Below, piece by piece: positions 32,559 through 40,586 of a stretch of DNA of 64,000 nt. Numbering within the stretch: position 1 is the first letter of the stretch; each line of letters starts with the position of its first letter. This DNA is from Planctomycetota bacterium (GTDB taxonomy: Bacteria > Planctomycetota > UBA1135 > UBA2386). A program made the position numbers and the translations under genes. Below the pieces are notes generated by a model, which worked only from the letters and a program-made list of their open reading frames with translations, made no database searches and was not told the origin of the DNA. Location: NCBI GenBank assembly GCA_947444055.1, contig CANEYR010000001.1, positions 94,744 through 158,743 on the forward strand, in the 5' to 3' direction.

Positions 32559-33802
32559 GGCAACTGCACTCCAGAAGATCGGGCAACGAGCGTGAGCACC
32601 GCCCGCTCCTGCGGGCCAGGCGGCGCGCGGTGTTCCTCCACCAACGCATACACCGACCCGTTCAACAGACTGAACGGATCGCCACTGGGGGACGGCGACA
32701 CCAACTCAGCGACCAGGCCAACGGCGCTGGGCACTAGGCGCGCCGGCACCGCTTGCAGCCGCGCGTTCGCATGCCATGCCGCGCCGCCAACTGGCACCCG
32801 CGTGGCCCACTCGGTCGGCGCCGCTCCTTGCATGGCCAACAACAGCGGGCGCACCAGCAGATCAAACACCGTGAAGCTCGACGCCGGGTTGCCGGGCAAA
32901 CCAAAGACGTAGCGCGGGCCTGCTGGCGGCGCGGCCATGCCAAAGTAGGTCGGCTTGCCAGGCTTCAGGTCGATGCCGTGAAAGTGGGTCGCCACCCCGA
33001 GCTCGGCGAGCGTGCCATGTACAAGGTCATGGGTGCCCTTGCTGATGCCGCCGATGGTGACCAGAACGTCGCACTGCTCAAGGCCACGCTGGAGCAACGC
33101 GCGCAACGCTACGGGCTCATCCGGAGCGACCCCGAGACGCAGCGCGATACCCCCACATTCCTCAACCTGCGCCGCCAAAGCCCAGGAGTTGCTTTCGCGC
33201 ACTTGGTGCGGCAGCGGTGACGCTTCGATCGCCACCACCTCGTCACCAGTCGCGACGATGGCGACACGCGGACGCTGCGCCACCGTGACGACATGCTGGC
33301 CCAGCACCGCCAGCACACCGATCTCCGCAGCGCGCAGCCACCGCCCCGGCGACATCAACTCGGTGCCAGCCGCCAGTTCGCTGCCAAGCAAGCGCACATG
33401 TTGACCAGCTCGCACGGGCGCCAGCAGTTGCACCGTCGCCCCGGCAAAGCCACTGGTTTGCTCCACCGGCACCACCGCGTTGGCGCCGACCGGGACCACG
33501 GCCCCCGTCATGATTCGAATCGCCGTGCCCACGGCTAGTGACTCTGCGAACGGGCGCCCAGCCAAACTCTGGCCGACGACCGGCAACCGCATCCCCACCG
33601 CGAGACCGTCCGCGCCAACGGCCATGGCAAAACCATCCATCGCGGCGCGGTCGGTCGCTGGCCACGGCCCGGGCGCCACCACACGTTCCGCGAGCACACG
33701 GCCATGCGCGCTACGCAGTGGCACCTGCTCAGGCAGTTGACGCGTGGCAACTGCGGCGAGAACCACCGCGCGCGCCTCGAACAACGACAGGGCCTTGGCC
33801 AT
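32555..33802 (-). CDS. moeA: Molybdopterin molybdenumtransferase MoeA
   Basis: This enzyme inserts molybdate into adenylylated molybdopterin in the last step of molybdenum cofactor synthesis. The 415 residues follow the MoeA domain order. The signatures are TDRAAMDGFAM, IRIMTGAVVPVGANAVVPVEQ, VAIVATGDEVV, the MPT-binding VLVTIGGISKGTHDLV, and KPGKPTYFGM...FGLPGNPASSFTVF. The C-terminal domain IV is present. No other molybdenum cofactor gene is nearby. The gene overlaps lnt by four bases, an unusual pairing of unrelated pathways. Confidence 0.95.
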   Translation of the reverse strand: MAKALSLFEARAVVLAAVATRQLPEQVPLRSAHGRVLAERVVAPGPWPATDRAAMDGFAMAVGADGLAVGMRLPVVGQSLAGRPFAESLAVGTAIRIMTGAVVPVGANAVVPVEQTSGFAGATVQLLAPVRAGQHVRLLGSELAAGTELMSPGRWLRAAEIGVLAVLGQHVVTVAQRPRVAIVATGDEVVAIEASPLPHQVRESNSWALAAQVEECGGIALRLGVAPDEPVALRALLQRGLEQCDVLVTIGGISKGTHDLVHGTLAELGVATHFHGIDLKPGKPTYFGMAAPPAGPRYVFGLPGNPASSFTVFDLLVRPLLLAMQGAAPTEWATRVPVGGAAWHANARLQAVPARLVPSAVGLVAELVSPSPSGDPFSLLNGSVYALVEEHRAPPGPQERAVLTLVARSSGVQLP

Positions 33803-33886
33803 CAGGCCAGCACCTTCCTGCCGACGTGGGCGCCGTGCAAGCTCGCGTCGGTGAGGGGGCGAGATTCACGTTCCTTACCGGCGGCG

Positions 33887-34351
33887 TCACACCGAATGCA
33901 CAGCAACCATCAGTCGGCCGGTATCGGACCCGACCACCACGCAGAACCCCGCGACCGCCGCCTTGTCGAGCATGCGACCGACTTCGTCATCCAAACCTTC
34001 CCGCGGCAGACTCAGGGACATCTCCGCGTCACCACTCGTCAGCAGCATGACCAACTCGCCGGCAAGCACATTGGCGAGTTCGTCCACCGTCGCCCGTGCG
34101 TGATCATCGACGTCGATGTCATCCGGCTCCATGCCCATCATGCCGGAAGCGACTTCGCGCACCATGCCAGGCGTCGCGGACACGGACACTGCATAGCCCT
34201 GCGGTCCCCGCAGTTCGATGACCGCGTGCGCCGCACAATCGACGAGCACTTCGCTCGGCGTGTCGGTGGCGCGTTCGGTGATCACAAACGCCATGCGTTC
34301 GAGTGCCATCACCACCAACCCGGTGAAACTGTCAGCAGTCACTGAGTTCAT
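33887..34351 (-). CDS. cheX: CheX-like CheY-P phosphatase
   Basis: The 154-residue protein matches the CheX/CheC/FliY phosphatase fold. It carries the E-x-x-N catalytic pair at Glu91-Asn94 in VDELANVLAGELVM, followed by a Gly-containing helix turn. CheX dephosphorylates phospho-CheY and resets the signal. The start ATG at 34351 is preceded by a GAGG-type ribosome-binding site; a longer frame reaching into cheY is spurious. It is the last gene of the che operon, 7 bases after cheY, so phosphatase and response regulator are made together. Confidence 0.8.
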   Translation of the reverse strand: MNSVTADSFTGLVVMALERMAFVITERATDTPSEVLVDCAAHAVIELRGPQGYAVSVSATPGMVREVASGMMGMEPDDIDVDDHARATVDELANVLAGELVMLLTSGDAEMSLSLPREGLDDEVGRMLDKAAVAGFCVVVGSDTGRLMVAVHSV

Positions 34352-34358
34352 CGCAACC

Positions 34359-34742
34359 TCACTTCCCCTCGGTGAAGAGGGCGTTGACCAAAGCTCGCAG
34401 CTCTTCAGGTTCGAAAGGCTTGCGCAGGTAGTGAACGACACCCAGTTGGGTCATACGTTCCAGTCGCTTCTTGTTGCCCTCGGTGGTCACCAAGGCGACC
34501 TTGACGGCGTTGAGAGCTGGGATCTTTGCCTTCTCCTCAACGAACTGGTAGCCGTCCATGACCGGCATGTTGATGTCGAGCAGCACGATGTCCGCCGGTT
34601 CGATGGCGAGCGCTGCCAAAGCGGCCTTGCCATTATTGGCCTCGCGTACGCGATCCGGCGAGGCACCCGCCTGGAGAACGGCCCGCCGCGCCGTGGCCCG
34701 CAACAGCGGTGAATCATCGACGATGAGAATGCGGTAGTTCAT
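34359..34742 (-). CDS. cheY: CheY-like response regulator (single receiver domain)
   Basis: The 127-residue protein is a stand-alone receiver. The acidic pair Asp9-Asp10 (ILIVDDS), the phospho-acceptor Asp56 (VLLDINMP), the switch Thr86/87 (LVTTEGN) and Lys108 (LRKPFEP) are all in place. It should be phosphorylated by the CheA encoded upstream and act on a motor or on the type IV pilus. The ATG at 34742 overlaps the cheD stop (ATGA). Confidence 0.93.
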   Translation of the reverse strand: MNYRILIVDDSPLLRATARRAVLQAGASPDRVREANNGKAALAALAIEPADIVLLDINMPVMDGYQFVEEKAKIPALNAVKVALVTTEGNKKRLERMTQLGVVHYLRKPFEPEELRALVNALFTEGK

Positions 34743-35278
34743 GGCTCTCCTTTCGCTGCGACCAACTTCATTCCCGGCGCCCAAAGCAAGCCGTCGTTGT
34801 CGCGCGAGCGGATGCTGACGCTACCCCGGCTTAGATCCACGGTCATGGTGCGCGCAGTGCCCCCGCCGGTGTCTTCGGCCGCGAGCGTGATCCCCATCTT
34901 CCACAGCACCTTGCGCAAGATGGTTCGATTGCGTTTGCCGATCGCCATGCTCGCCGCCCCTTCCAGAATCTCGGCCCCGCCCGCAGCGCAGACGATCAGT
35001 CGATTCTGCAGCGCCCCGGCTTCCGCCAGTTTGCGCATGAGCATGGGAATGCCCGTGGTCGCGTACATGTAGGGCTTGAGGGCCTTGGGGTCGGCGTGTT
35101 CCGCCGGCTGCGGCAACATGTAGTGCAGCAACCCACCAACCTTCGCAACTGGGTCGAAGGCCGACAGCCCGATGCAAGAACCGAGCGCGTACGTGACCAA
35201 CCGGCCTTGGCATTCACGGCCAATCGCCATGTCGGCAACGCCGACGACGACGCCGTTGTTGGCACCGAGGGCGCCCAT
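34739..35278 (-). CDS. cheD: Chemoreceptor glutamine deamidase CheD
   Basis: CheD deamidates glutamines on chemoreceptors and, in several bacteria, also binds CheC to stimulate it. The 179-residue protein has the catalytic Cys35 in ALGSCIGLSAFD and His52 in GGLLHYMLPQP, with the conserved AAGGAEIL and RNRTILRKVLWKMGI elements. It starts 4 bases after cheW. Its presence together with CheX fits a Bacillus/Thermotoga-type adaptation system rather than the E. coli type. Confidence 0.93.
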   Translation of the reverse strand: MGALGANNGVVVGVADMAIGRECQGRLVTYALGSCIGLSAFDPVAKVGGLLHYMLPQPAEHADPKALKPYMYATTGIPMLMRKLAEAGALQNRLIVCAAGGAEILEGAASMAIGKRNRTILRKVLWKMGITLAAEDTGGGTARTMTVDLSRGSVSIRSRDNDGLLWAPGMKLVAAKGEP

Positions 35279-35282
35279 GGAC

Positions 35283-35795
35283 TCAGTTCCCCTGCCCCAG
35301 GATTGCCGGGTCCAGGTCGCTGATCACGCGTTCGATGTCGAGCAGGATCAGCACACGGTCCTTCAACTTCGCGAGTCCCGCGATGTAGTCGCCCGCGGCG
35401 TTGGCGCAACGCGGCGTCGCTTCGCAGTGATCCGCATTGATGGTCAGCACTTCGCTGACGGTGTCGACGATGCAGCCGACGCGGAAGGTCGTATCGATGT
35501 CCTTGCCGACATCGACCACCACCACGCAGGTCTCGTTGGTGAACTCTGCCGGTGCCATGCCGAACTTTCGGCTCAGATCGATCACCGGAATGATGCGACC
35601 GCGCAAGTTGATGACGCCACGAACGAAGTCCGGCGTGCGCGGCAATGGCGTCACATCGACCATGCCGATGATCTCGCGAACACGCAGGATCGCGATGCCG
35701 TATTCCTCCTTCGACAACTGGAAGGACAAGAACTTGCCAGCCGTGAAACCCTTCTGGGTGATGGCGACTGGCGATTGCTGTAGTCCGGTGCTCAT
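35283..35795 (-). CDS. cheW: Chemotaxis coupling protein CheW
   Basis: The 170-residue protein is a single CheW domain of two SH3-like barrels (FLSFQLSKEEYGIAILRVREII, FVRGVINLRGRIIPVIDLSRKF, CIVDTVSEVL). It couples chemoreceptors to CheA. It begins 13 bases after cheA, within the same operon. No chemoreceptor gene is present in the window. Confidence 0.95.
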   Translation of the reverse strand: MSTGLQQSPVAITQKGFTAGKFLSFQLSKEEYGIAILRVREIIGMVDVTPLPRTPDFVRGVINLRGRIIPVIDLSRKFGMAPAEFTNETCVVVVDVGKDIDTTFRVGCIVDTVSEVLTINADHCEATPRCANAAGDYIAGLAKLKDRVLILLDIERVISDLDPAILGQGN

Positions 35796-35808
35796 AGCTG
35801 TTGATTCC

Positions 35809-38352
35809 CTACGCGCTCAATGCTGATTCGACCAAGGTGCCGACGTCGAGGATCAGAGCGACCCTGCCGTCCGTCATGATGGCGCCACCTGACAGCCCCG
35901 CGACGCGATCGCGCGACATGCCGAGCGACTTGATGACAACCTGTTGTTGACCAAGGATCTCGTCGACGAACAGGCAACTGCGTTGGCCGTCGACTTCGAC
36001 CACGATCAAGATGCCTTGGGCCATGTCCTGCAGGCCATCGGCCTGCCCGAAGATTTCCTTCAGTCGATACACCGGCAACACCGTGCCGCGAACGCGCACG
36101 CACTCGCCACGGTCGACCAGGTAGTGCACATCGCTGCCCGAAGGCCGGAAGCTCTGTTCGATGCTCAGGGTCGGCACGACGTAGCGATTGCCGCCCACGC
36201 GCATCACCATGCCATCGATGATGGCAAGCGTGAGTGGCAACCGCAGACGGAACTTGGTGCCGCTGCCCATCTGGCTCTCGATCTCGATCTTGCCACGCAG
36301 CGCTTCGATGTTGCGCCGCACACCGTCCATACCGACGCCGCGGCCGCTGAGATCCGTAACCTTCTCGGCGGTCGAGAACCCGGGCAGGAAGATGAGGTTG
36401 AATGCTTCCGAGTCGGACAGCCCTTGCACGGTCGTGTCAGCGGGCAGCAGCCCCTTCTCGATCGCCTTCTTGATGATGCGAGCCTTGTCGAGCCCACGAC
36501 CATCGTCCTTGATTTCGATGACGATCGAACCGCCTTGGTGGTAGGCACTGAGTGATAGATCGCCTTCGGCACTCTTGCCCTTGCCGCGCCGCTCGTCGGG
36601 CGCCTCGATGCCGTGATCGATGGCGTTGCGGATCATGTGCACCAACGGATCGGAGATCTGCTCGACGACGTTGCGATCGAGCTCGGTCTCTTCCCCGGCG
36701 ATCGTCAGCGTGACCTTCTTGCCCGCCTTGCCAGCGACATCGCGCACCAGGCGCGCCATCTTCTGGAAGGTCGCCTTCACCGTGACCATGCGCAGCGACA
36801 TCGCCGCTTCCTGCAGGTCGCGTGTGATCTTGCCGACCTGTCCAATGTTGCGAGTCAACGATTGGCTGTCGAGCCGTTGGATTGCGGGGTCCTGCAAGAC
36901 CATCGATTGCGCGATCACCAGCTCGCCCACCATGTCGACAAGCATGTCGAGTCGGGTCGTACTGACTTTGATCGTGCGCTCGACGCGCGCCGCCTTGTGG
37001 TCGCCTTCGGCCGCGGGCTCCGGCGGTGTCGCCGCAGTCGGCGCGGCCTTCGGCTGCAGCACGGCCTCGCGCTCGGGCTTGGCCGCAACCGGTGCAGTGG
37101 GCGCCGGAGTCGGCGTCGACACGGGTGGCACGGGCACAACCGGGTTCTTGGCCACCGCGGGCGCCATGGTGACCAAAGGCGCCGTTGCCGCTGATTCCGT
37201 TCGGGCTGACGCCGCCTGCAGACTGCCGATCAAGCGCTTCCACGCGCGCACGGCCGGACCGGGCTGCCCTTCCAGCGAGTGCAGCATCTGCTGGATCATG
37301 TCGCCGGCAGCCAGCACCAAGTCGATGTCGTCCTGAGTAAACGCCAAGCGTTGGCTGCGAGCGCCATCGAGCAACGTCTCGGCGATGTGCGCCAACTCGA
37401 CGAGCGGCGTGAGGTTCAAGAAGCCGGCGACACCCTTGATGGTGTGGAAGGCGCGGAACGTCAGGTTGATGTGCTCGAGATTCGCTGGCGCCGTCGACAG
37501 CGCGACCATCGCGACTTCGGCGGCGGCAAGGTGGGCGCGGGCCTCCGTAATGAACTCTGCCAAGCTGTCCGCGAACTCACCCTCAACCTTCAAGTGGACC
37601 GTCAGACCTTCATCGGCCGCATCAGCCGCCGCCGAGTCGATCAGCCCGCGCAGCTTGCGCAGCAGTGGCTCCACGTCGCCGAACGGCGCTTTGACGTCGC
37701 GCGTCAAGCGTTCGAGGAACTGCTTGAGCAAGTCGACCACCAGCAGCATCACGTCCACTGGGAACGGTTGGCCGTGCTCCACGCAGGCATCGATCGCAGT
37801 CTCTGACTGATGGCACAGCGTCTGCGGCGCCGACATGTTCAGCACCCCGAACTCAGCCTTCAGCGTGTGCACCGTGCGACGAATGCCAGCGACCGTCACC
37901 TGCGGCTTCTCGCTCGATTCGAGGGAGAGCACCTCTTCTTCAAGTTCGGCAATGACACCGATCGAGTGCGAGACAAACAGGCCAACGGTCTCAAAGAAGT
38001 GCTTCTCTTCTTCGGCGTCCGGCACCGTGAACATCGGCGGCGGCACGATGCCAGCGACGTCCATACCCCCAGCCATTGCCGCCGCACACTTGGTCGCAAA
38101 CGCCACCAACTGCGTGACGTGGTCGATGATCGCGGTCGCATTCGGAGCGAAGACCGCCTCGTCAGCCGCCAAGGATTGAATGGTCTCGGCCCCGACCCGG
38201 CACAAACGCGCCAGTTGGTCGAGCGAGGAATCCTTCGCGTCTTGCTCAACGCGACGCATTTGTTGAATGACTTCGCCGGCCGCGTTCTTGCCTTCGCGGC
38301 GTAGGCGATCGACCACCACCCCCAAGTTTTCGATACCGATGGCGATGGACAT
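35809..38352 (-). CDS. cheA: Chemotaxis histidine kinase CheA with two Hpt-type domains
   Basis: I chose the ATG at 38352 (847 residues) because a GGGAG Shine-Dalgarno precedes it; a start nine codons upstream is possible. Two His-containing helical domains are visible: VHTLKAEFGVLNM at about 160, and AFHTIKGVAGFLNL at about 305, the canonical HxxKG form. A Pro/Ala linker (about 395-450) leads to the dimerisation domain (LVDMVGELVIAQSMV), the HATPase with N-box HMIRNAIDHGIE, and G-boxes DDGRGLD and [10 protein letters not shown] CheW-like regulatory domain ends the protein. No C-terminal receiver is present. Doubled phosphotransfer domains suggest more than one phosphorylation target. Confidence 0.95.
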   Translation of the reverse strand: MSIAIGIENLGVVVDRLRREGKNAAGEVIQQMRRVEQDAKDSSLDQLARLCRVGAETIQSLAADEAVFAPNATAIIDHVTQLVAFATKCAAAMAGGMDVAGIVPPPMFTVPDAEEEKHFFETVGLFVSHSIGVIAELEEEVLSLESSEKPQVTVAGIRRTVHTLKAEFGVLNMSAPQTLCHQSETAIDACVEHGQPFPVDVMLLVVDLLKQFLERLTRDVKAPFGDVEPLLRKLRGLIDSAAADAADEGLTVHLKVEGEFADSLAEFITEARAHLAAAEVAMVALSTAPANLEHINLTFRAFHTIKGVAGFLNLTPLVELAHIAETLLDGARSQRLAFTQDDIDLVLAAGDMIQQMLHSLEGQPGPAVRAWKRLIGSLQAASARTESAATAPLVTMAPAVAKNPVVPVPPVSTPTPAPTAPVAAKPEREAVLQPKAAPTAATPPEPAAEGDHKAARVERTIKVSTTRLDMLVDMVGELVIAQSMVLQDPAIQRLDSQSLTRNIGQVGKITRDLQEAAMSLRMVTVKATFQKMARLVRDVAGKAGKKVTLTIAGEETELDRNVVEQISDPLVHMIRNAIDHGIEAPDERRGKGKSAEGDLSLSAYHQGGSIVIEIKDDGRGLDKARIIKKAIEKGLLPADTTVQGLSDSEAFNLIFLPGFSTAEKVTDLSGRGVGMDGVRRNIEALRGKIEIESQMGSGTKFRLRLPLTLAIIDGMVMRVGGNRYVVPTLSIEQSFRPSGSDVHYLVDRGECVRVRGTVLPVYRLKEIFGQADGLQDMAQGILIVVEVDGQRSCLFVDEILGQQQVVIKSLGMSRDRVAGLSGGAIMTDGRVALILDVGTLVESALSA

Positions 38353-38418
38353 TGGCTCCCGGCGTGACTCGAAAGTCATCGGTGCCCTCGCTCTACGAAC
38401 TTGAGACGGCGGCGGCGG

Positions 38419-39423
38419 TCAGCGCGTTTGCAGCGAAGCACCACACAGCTTGTAGAGCAACCGCGCGGCAACATTGGCGTCCCACTCATCGCTGCCGGGC
38501 GCAACTTCGACGAGGTCGAAGCCGACAATTCGACGCCCGCTCGCAGCGAGGCAAGTCACCAAATGCAGGGCTTCGGCGAATAGCAGTCCCCCTGGCACCG
38601 GTGTCCCAGTGTGCGGACACAAGGAGGGGTCGAGCCCATCGATGTCGAAGCTGATGTAGACCTCTTGCGGCAAAGCCGCGATCGCTTCTTGGCACAGGCT
38701 GTCGAACGTGGCGCCAAGGAACCGGCGGCGTTGCCAAGCCAAGTCGAAGTGCGTGACGACCCGCCCCCCGCTGCTGTGAATGCTCGCGAGTTCCTGTTCG
38801 CAAAAGTCGCGGATGCCGACCTGTACGAGACGCTGCACCCCGGGCAATTCCCGTAGCACATTGTCCATGATCGACGCGTGACTCCACCGAAAGCCCTCGT
38901 AGGCGACGCGCAGGTCGGCATGCGCATCTACGTGCAAGATGCCTAGGGCGGGGAAGCGTTCGGCACAGGCGCGGATCGCCCCGAACGGCACCGAGTGGTC
39001 GCCGCCGACGATGCCCGGAATCTTGCCCTTCTTGAGGATGGCAGCGGTGGCCTGGTAGACGTGCTCATTGACCCGCGCCCCGGCCGCGTCAACAGCCCGC
39101 ACCGCCGGGTCCTCGGTGATAGCGCCGCCGCGGGCGATGACCGCTTCCGCCAGTTGGCGAGTGGTCACGTGCAACGCCACCAAGTCCGCCGGTTCGTCTT
39201 GCAGGTGGATGCCGGCGGCGTAGGTCCGGCCGTACTGCAAGTCGTAGAGATCCACCTGTCGACTGGCTTGGCAGATTGCCTGCGGGCCGTGCTCGGCGCC
39301 GCCCCCGTACGAAACCGTCGCTGCGAACGGCACCGGAATCAGGACTACCGCCGCCTCGGCTTCGGTGTGTGGGAGGCCGAAGATGCCGCTACCAGCGGGA
39401 GCGGCGGCGTTGGGGTCGAACAT
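38419..39423 (-). CDS. Arginase/agmatinase-family ureohydrolase
   Basis: The 334-residue protein has the complete binuclear manganese site of the ureohydrolase family: GGDHS (140-144), HVDAHADLR (164-172) and SFDIDGLDP (258-266). It hydrolyses a guanidino compound to urea and an amine. Agmatinase is the most likely member, given the length and the region PHTGTPVPGGLLF, but arginase, formimidoglutamase or guanidinobutyrase cannot be excluded. An extra segment near 80-125 is longer than in E. coli SpeB. It begins after a 395-base intergenic region that contains a candidate structured RNA. Confidence 0.88.
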   Translation of the reverse strand: MFDPNAAAPAGSGIFGLPHTEAEAAVVLIPVPFAATVSYGGGAEHGPQAICQASRQVDLYDLQYGRTYAAGIHLQDEPADLVALHVTTRQLAEAVIARGGAITEDPAVRAVDAAGARVNEHVYQATAAILKKGKIPGIVGGDHSVPFGAIRACAERFPALGILHVDAHADLRVAYEGFRWSHASIMDNVLRELPGVQRLVQVGIRDFCEQELASIHSSGGRVVTHFDLAWQRRRFLGATFDSLCQEAIAALPQEVYISFDIDGLDPSLCPHTGTPVPGGLLFAEALHLVTCLAASGRRIVGFDLVEVAPGSDEWDANVAARLLYKLCGASLQTR

Positions 39424-39818
39424 GTCGTTGCCCTACCGCCTACCGCGCCTCGGTAGCAAGGGTTCTTCGAGCGAAGGGCTGCGCTTGTCAGCGCGGCAGG
39501 AAAAAAGGCTCCCTGGCCGGGGGGTGCTATTCGCTTAGGAGTCGTCAGGAGGAGAAGCAGTCAGTCAGCACTGAATCGGATCGGAGGAGAATCCAGCCAG
39601 GGAGCCCACCTCGTCTCGTTTGCGGGTCCATGCCACCCGCACCCTCATCTACGCACCCAACCACCGAAAGTTTCACGTTGGGTTCGCATGACTCGTCGGT
39701 AAGTCGATCGCCACGATGCCAGCGGTGCTTGGCGCCAAGGGGCCCGATGGGCAGCCGGTGCGAATTCCCTCTTGAGTCGAGGCCAGCTTTCTGCTTTGGT
39801 CTCCGCCCCTCGCAGCGT
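39424..39818. other. 395-base non-coding stretch between the ureohydrolase and the tRNA
   Basis: No convincing gene lies here. It contains the structured RNA candidate at 39507-39606 and should hold the ureohydrolase promoter (minus strand) and the tRNA promoter (plus strand). The part from about 39610 to 39818 shows no obvious repeat or hairpin. Confidence 0.6.
39507..39606. ncRNA. Candidate structured RNA closed by an 11-bp helix (strand uncertain)
   Basis: GGCTCCCTGGC (39507-39517) and GCCAGGGAGCC (39596-39606) are perfect complements about 80 bases apart. The helix continues through one mismatch for three more pairs. A second nested helix pairs GTGCT (39524-39528) with AGCAC (39567-39571). 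On the minus strand the closing helix is followed at once by TTTTTT (39506-39501), like an intrinsic terminator. On the plus strand the inner part (GGTGCT, then GTCAGG, then AAGCAG) resembles the core of a bacterial SRP RNA, but the expected apical GNRA stem is shortened. It lies about 80 bases upstream of the ureohydrolase, so a minus-strand leader or an independent small RNA are both possible. Confidence 0.4.
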
Positions 39819-39895
39819 GGCAGGATAGCTCAGCTGGTTAGAGCGGCGGCTTCATAAGCCGTAGGTCGCCGGTTCAAGTCCGGCTCCTGCTACCA
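39819..39895 (+). tRNA. tRNA with CAU anticodon (probably elongator tRNA-Met)
   Basis: A 77-base cloverleaf is complete. The acceptor GGCAGGA pairs with TCCTGCT (G1-U72 wobble). The D arm is GCTC/GAGC. The anticodon stem GCGGC pairs with GCCGT around TTCATAA, so the anticodon is CAU. The T arm is GCCGG-TTCAAGT-CCGGC. The 3' CCA is encoded. A non-initiator acceptor pair and the T arm fit elongator Met, but tRNA-Ile2 (lysidine-modified CAU) cannot be ruled out. Confidence 0.95.
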
Positions 39896-39964
39896 CTTCG
39901 GTCTGCGGCGGCATTTGGGAACGCCACCGCACTCGGCAAGCCGGTCGTCAACTCCGTACCAGAT

Positions 39965-40543
39965 TCAACTGCGCACCAGCTGCAAGAACTCGGCCCGGGT
40001 GCGTTCGTCCTTGCGGAAGAGGCCCAGCAGGCAGGACGTCACCGTGCTGCTATTTTGCTTCTCGACGCCTCGCATCATCATGCAAAGGTGGGAGGCCTCG
40101 ATGACGACGCCGACGCCTCGCGGCTTGAGCACTTCGTCGAGCGCTTGCGCCACCTGCATCGTTAGCCGTTCTTGCACCTGCAGTCGCCTCGCATAGATGT
40201 CGACGACGCGCGCAATCTTGGACAGGCCGACAATCTTGCCCGAGGGAATGTAGGCGACGTGAGCCTTGCCAAAGAACGGGGCCAAATGGTGCTCACACAG
40301 CGAGTAGATCTCGATGTTCTTCACCACCACCATCTCGTCGGTCGCCGCCTCAAACAGCGCATCGCCAATCACCTTCTTCGGGTCCTGTGCGTAACCAGAC
40401 GTGTAGTGCGTGAACGCCCTCTCGACGCGGCGGGGTGTGTCTCGCAACCCTTCGCGGTCAGGCTCTGGATCGAGCGTGCGCAGCATGCTGGCGATCGCTT
40501 GCTGGAAGGCCGACGGTTCAGGGTTTGACGGAGACGAACTCAT
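39965..40543 (-). CDS. folE: GTP cyclohydrolase I
   Basis: FolE converts GTP to dihydroneopterin triphosphate, the first step of folate (and queuosine precursor) synthesis. The 192-residue protein contains the zinc ligands in [12 protein letters not shown] and [12 protein letters not shown], the [23 protein letters not shown] substrate loop, and the N-terminal [19 protein letters not shown] motif. It is full length. It stands 43 bases after the pilus ATPase gene on the same strand and may be read from that transcript. Confidence 0.97.
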   Translation of the reverse strand: MSSSPSNPEPSAFQQAIASMLRTLDPEPDREGLRDTPRRVERAFTHYTSGYAQDPKKVIGDALFEAATDEMVVVKNIEIYSLCEHHLAPFFGKAHVAYIPSGKIVGLSKIARVVDIYARRLQVQERLTMQVAQALDEVLKPRGVGVVIEASHLCMMMRGVEKQNSSTVTSCLLGLFRKDERTRAEFLQLVRS

Positions 40544-40586
40544 GGTGTCCTTCTAGCGGATCGGCGGCACGTGGACCAACGCGCGG

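Noticed and set aside
39819..39895. tRNA gene as an integration site with an adjacent genomic island
   Set aside because: No integrase, no direct repeat of the tRNA 3' end and no change in gene style was found on either side.
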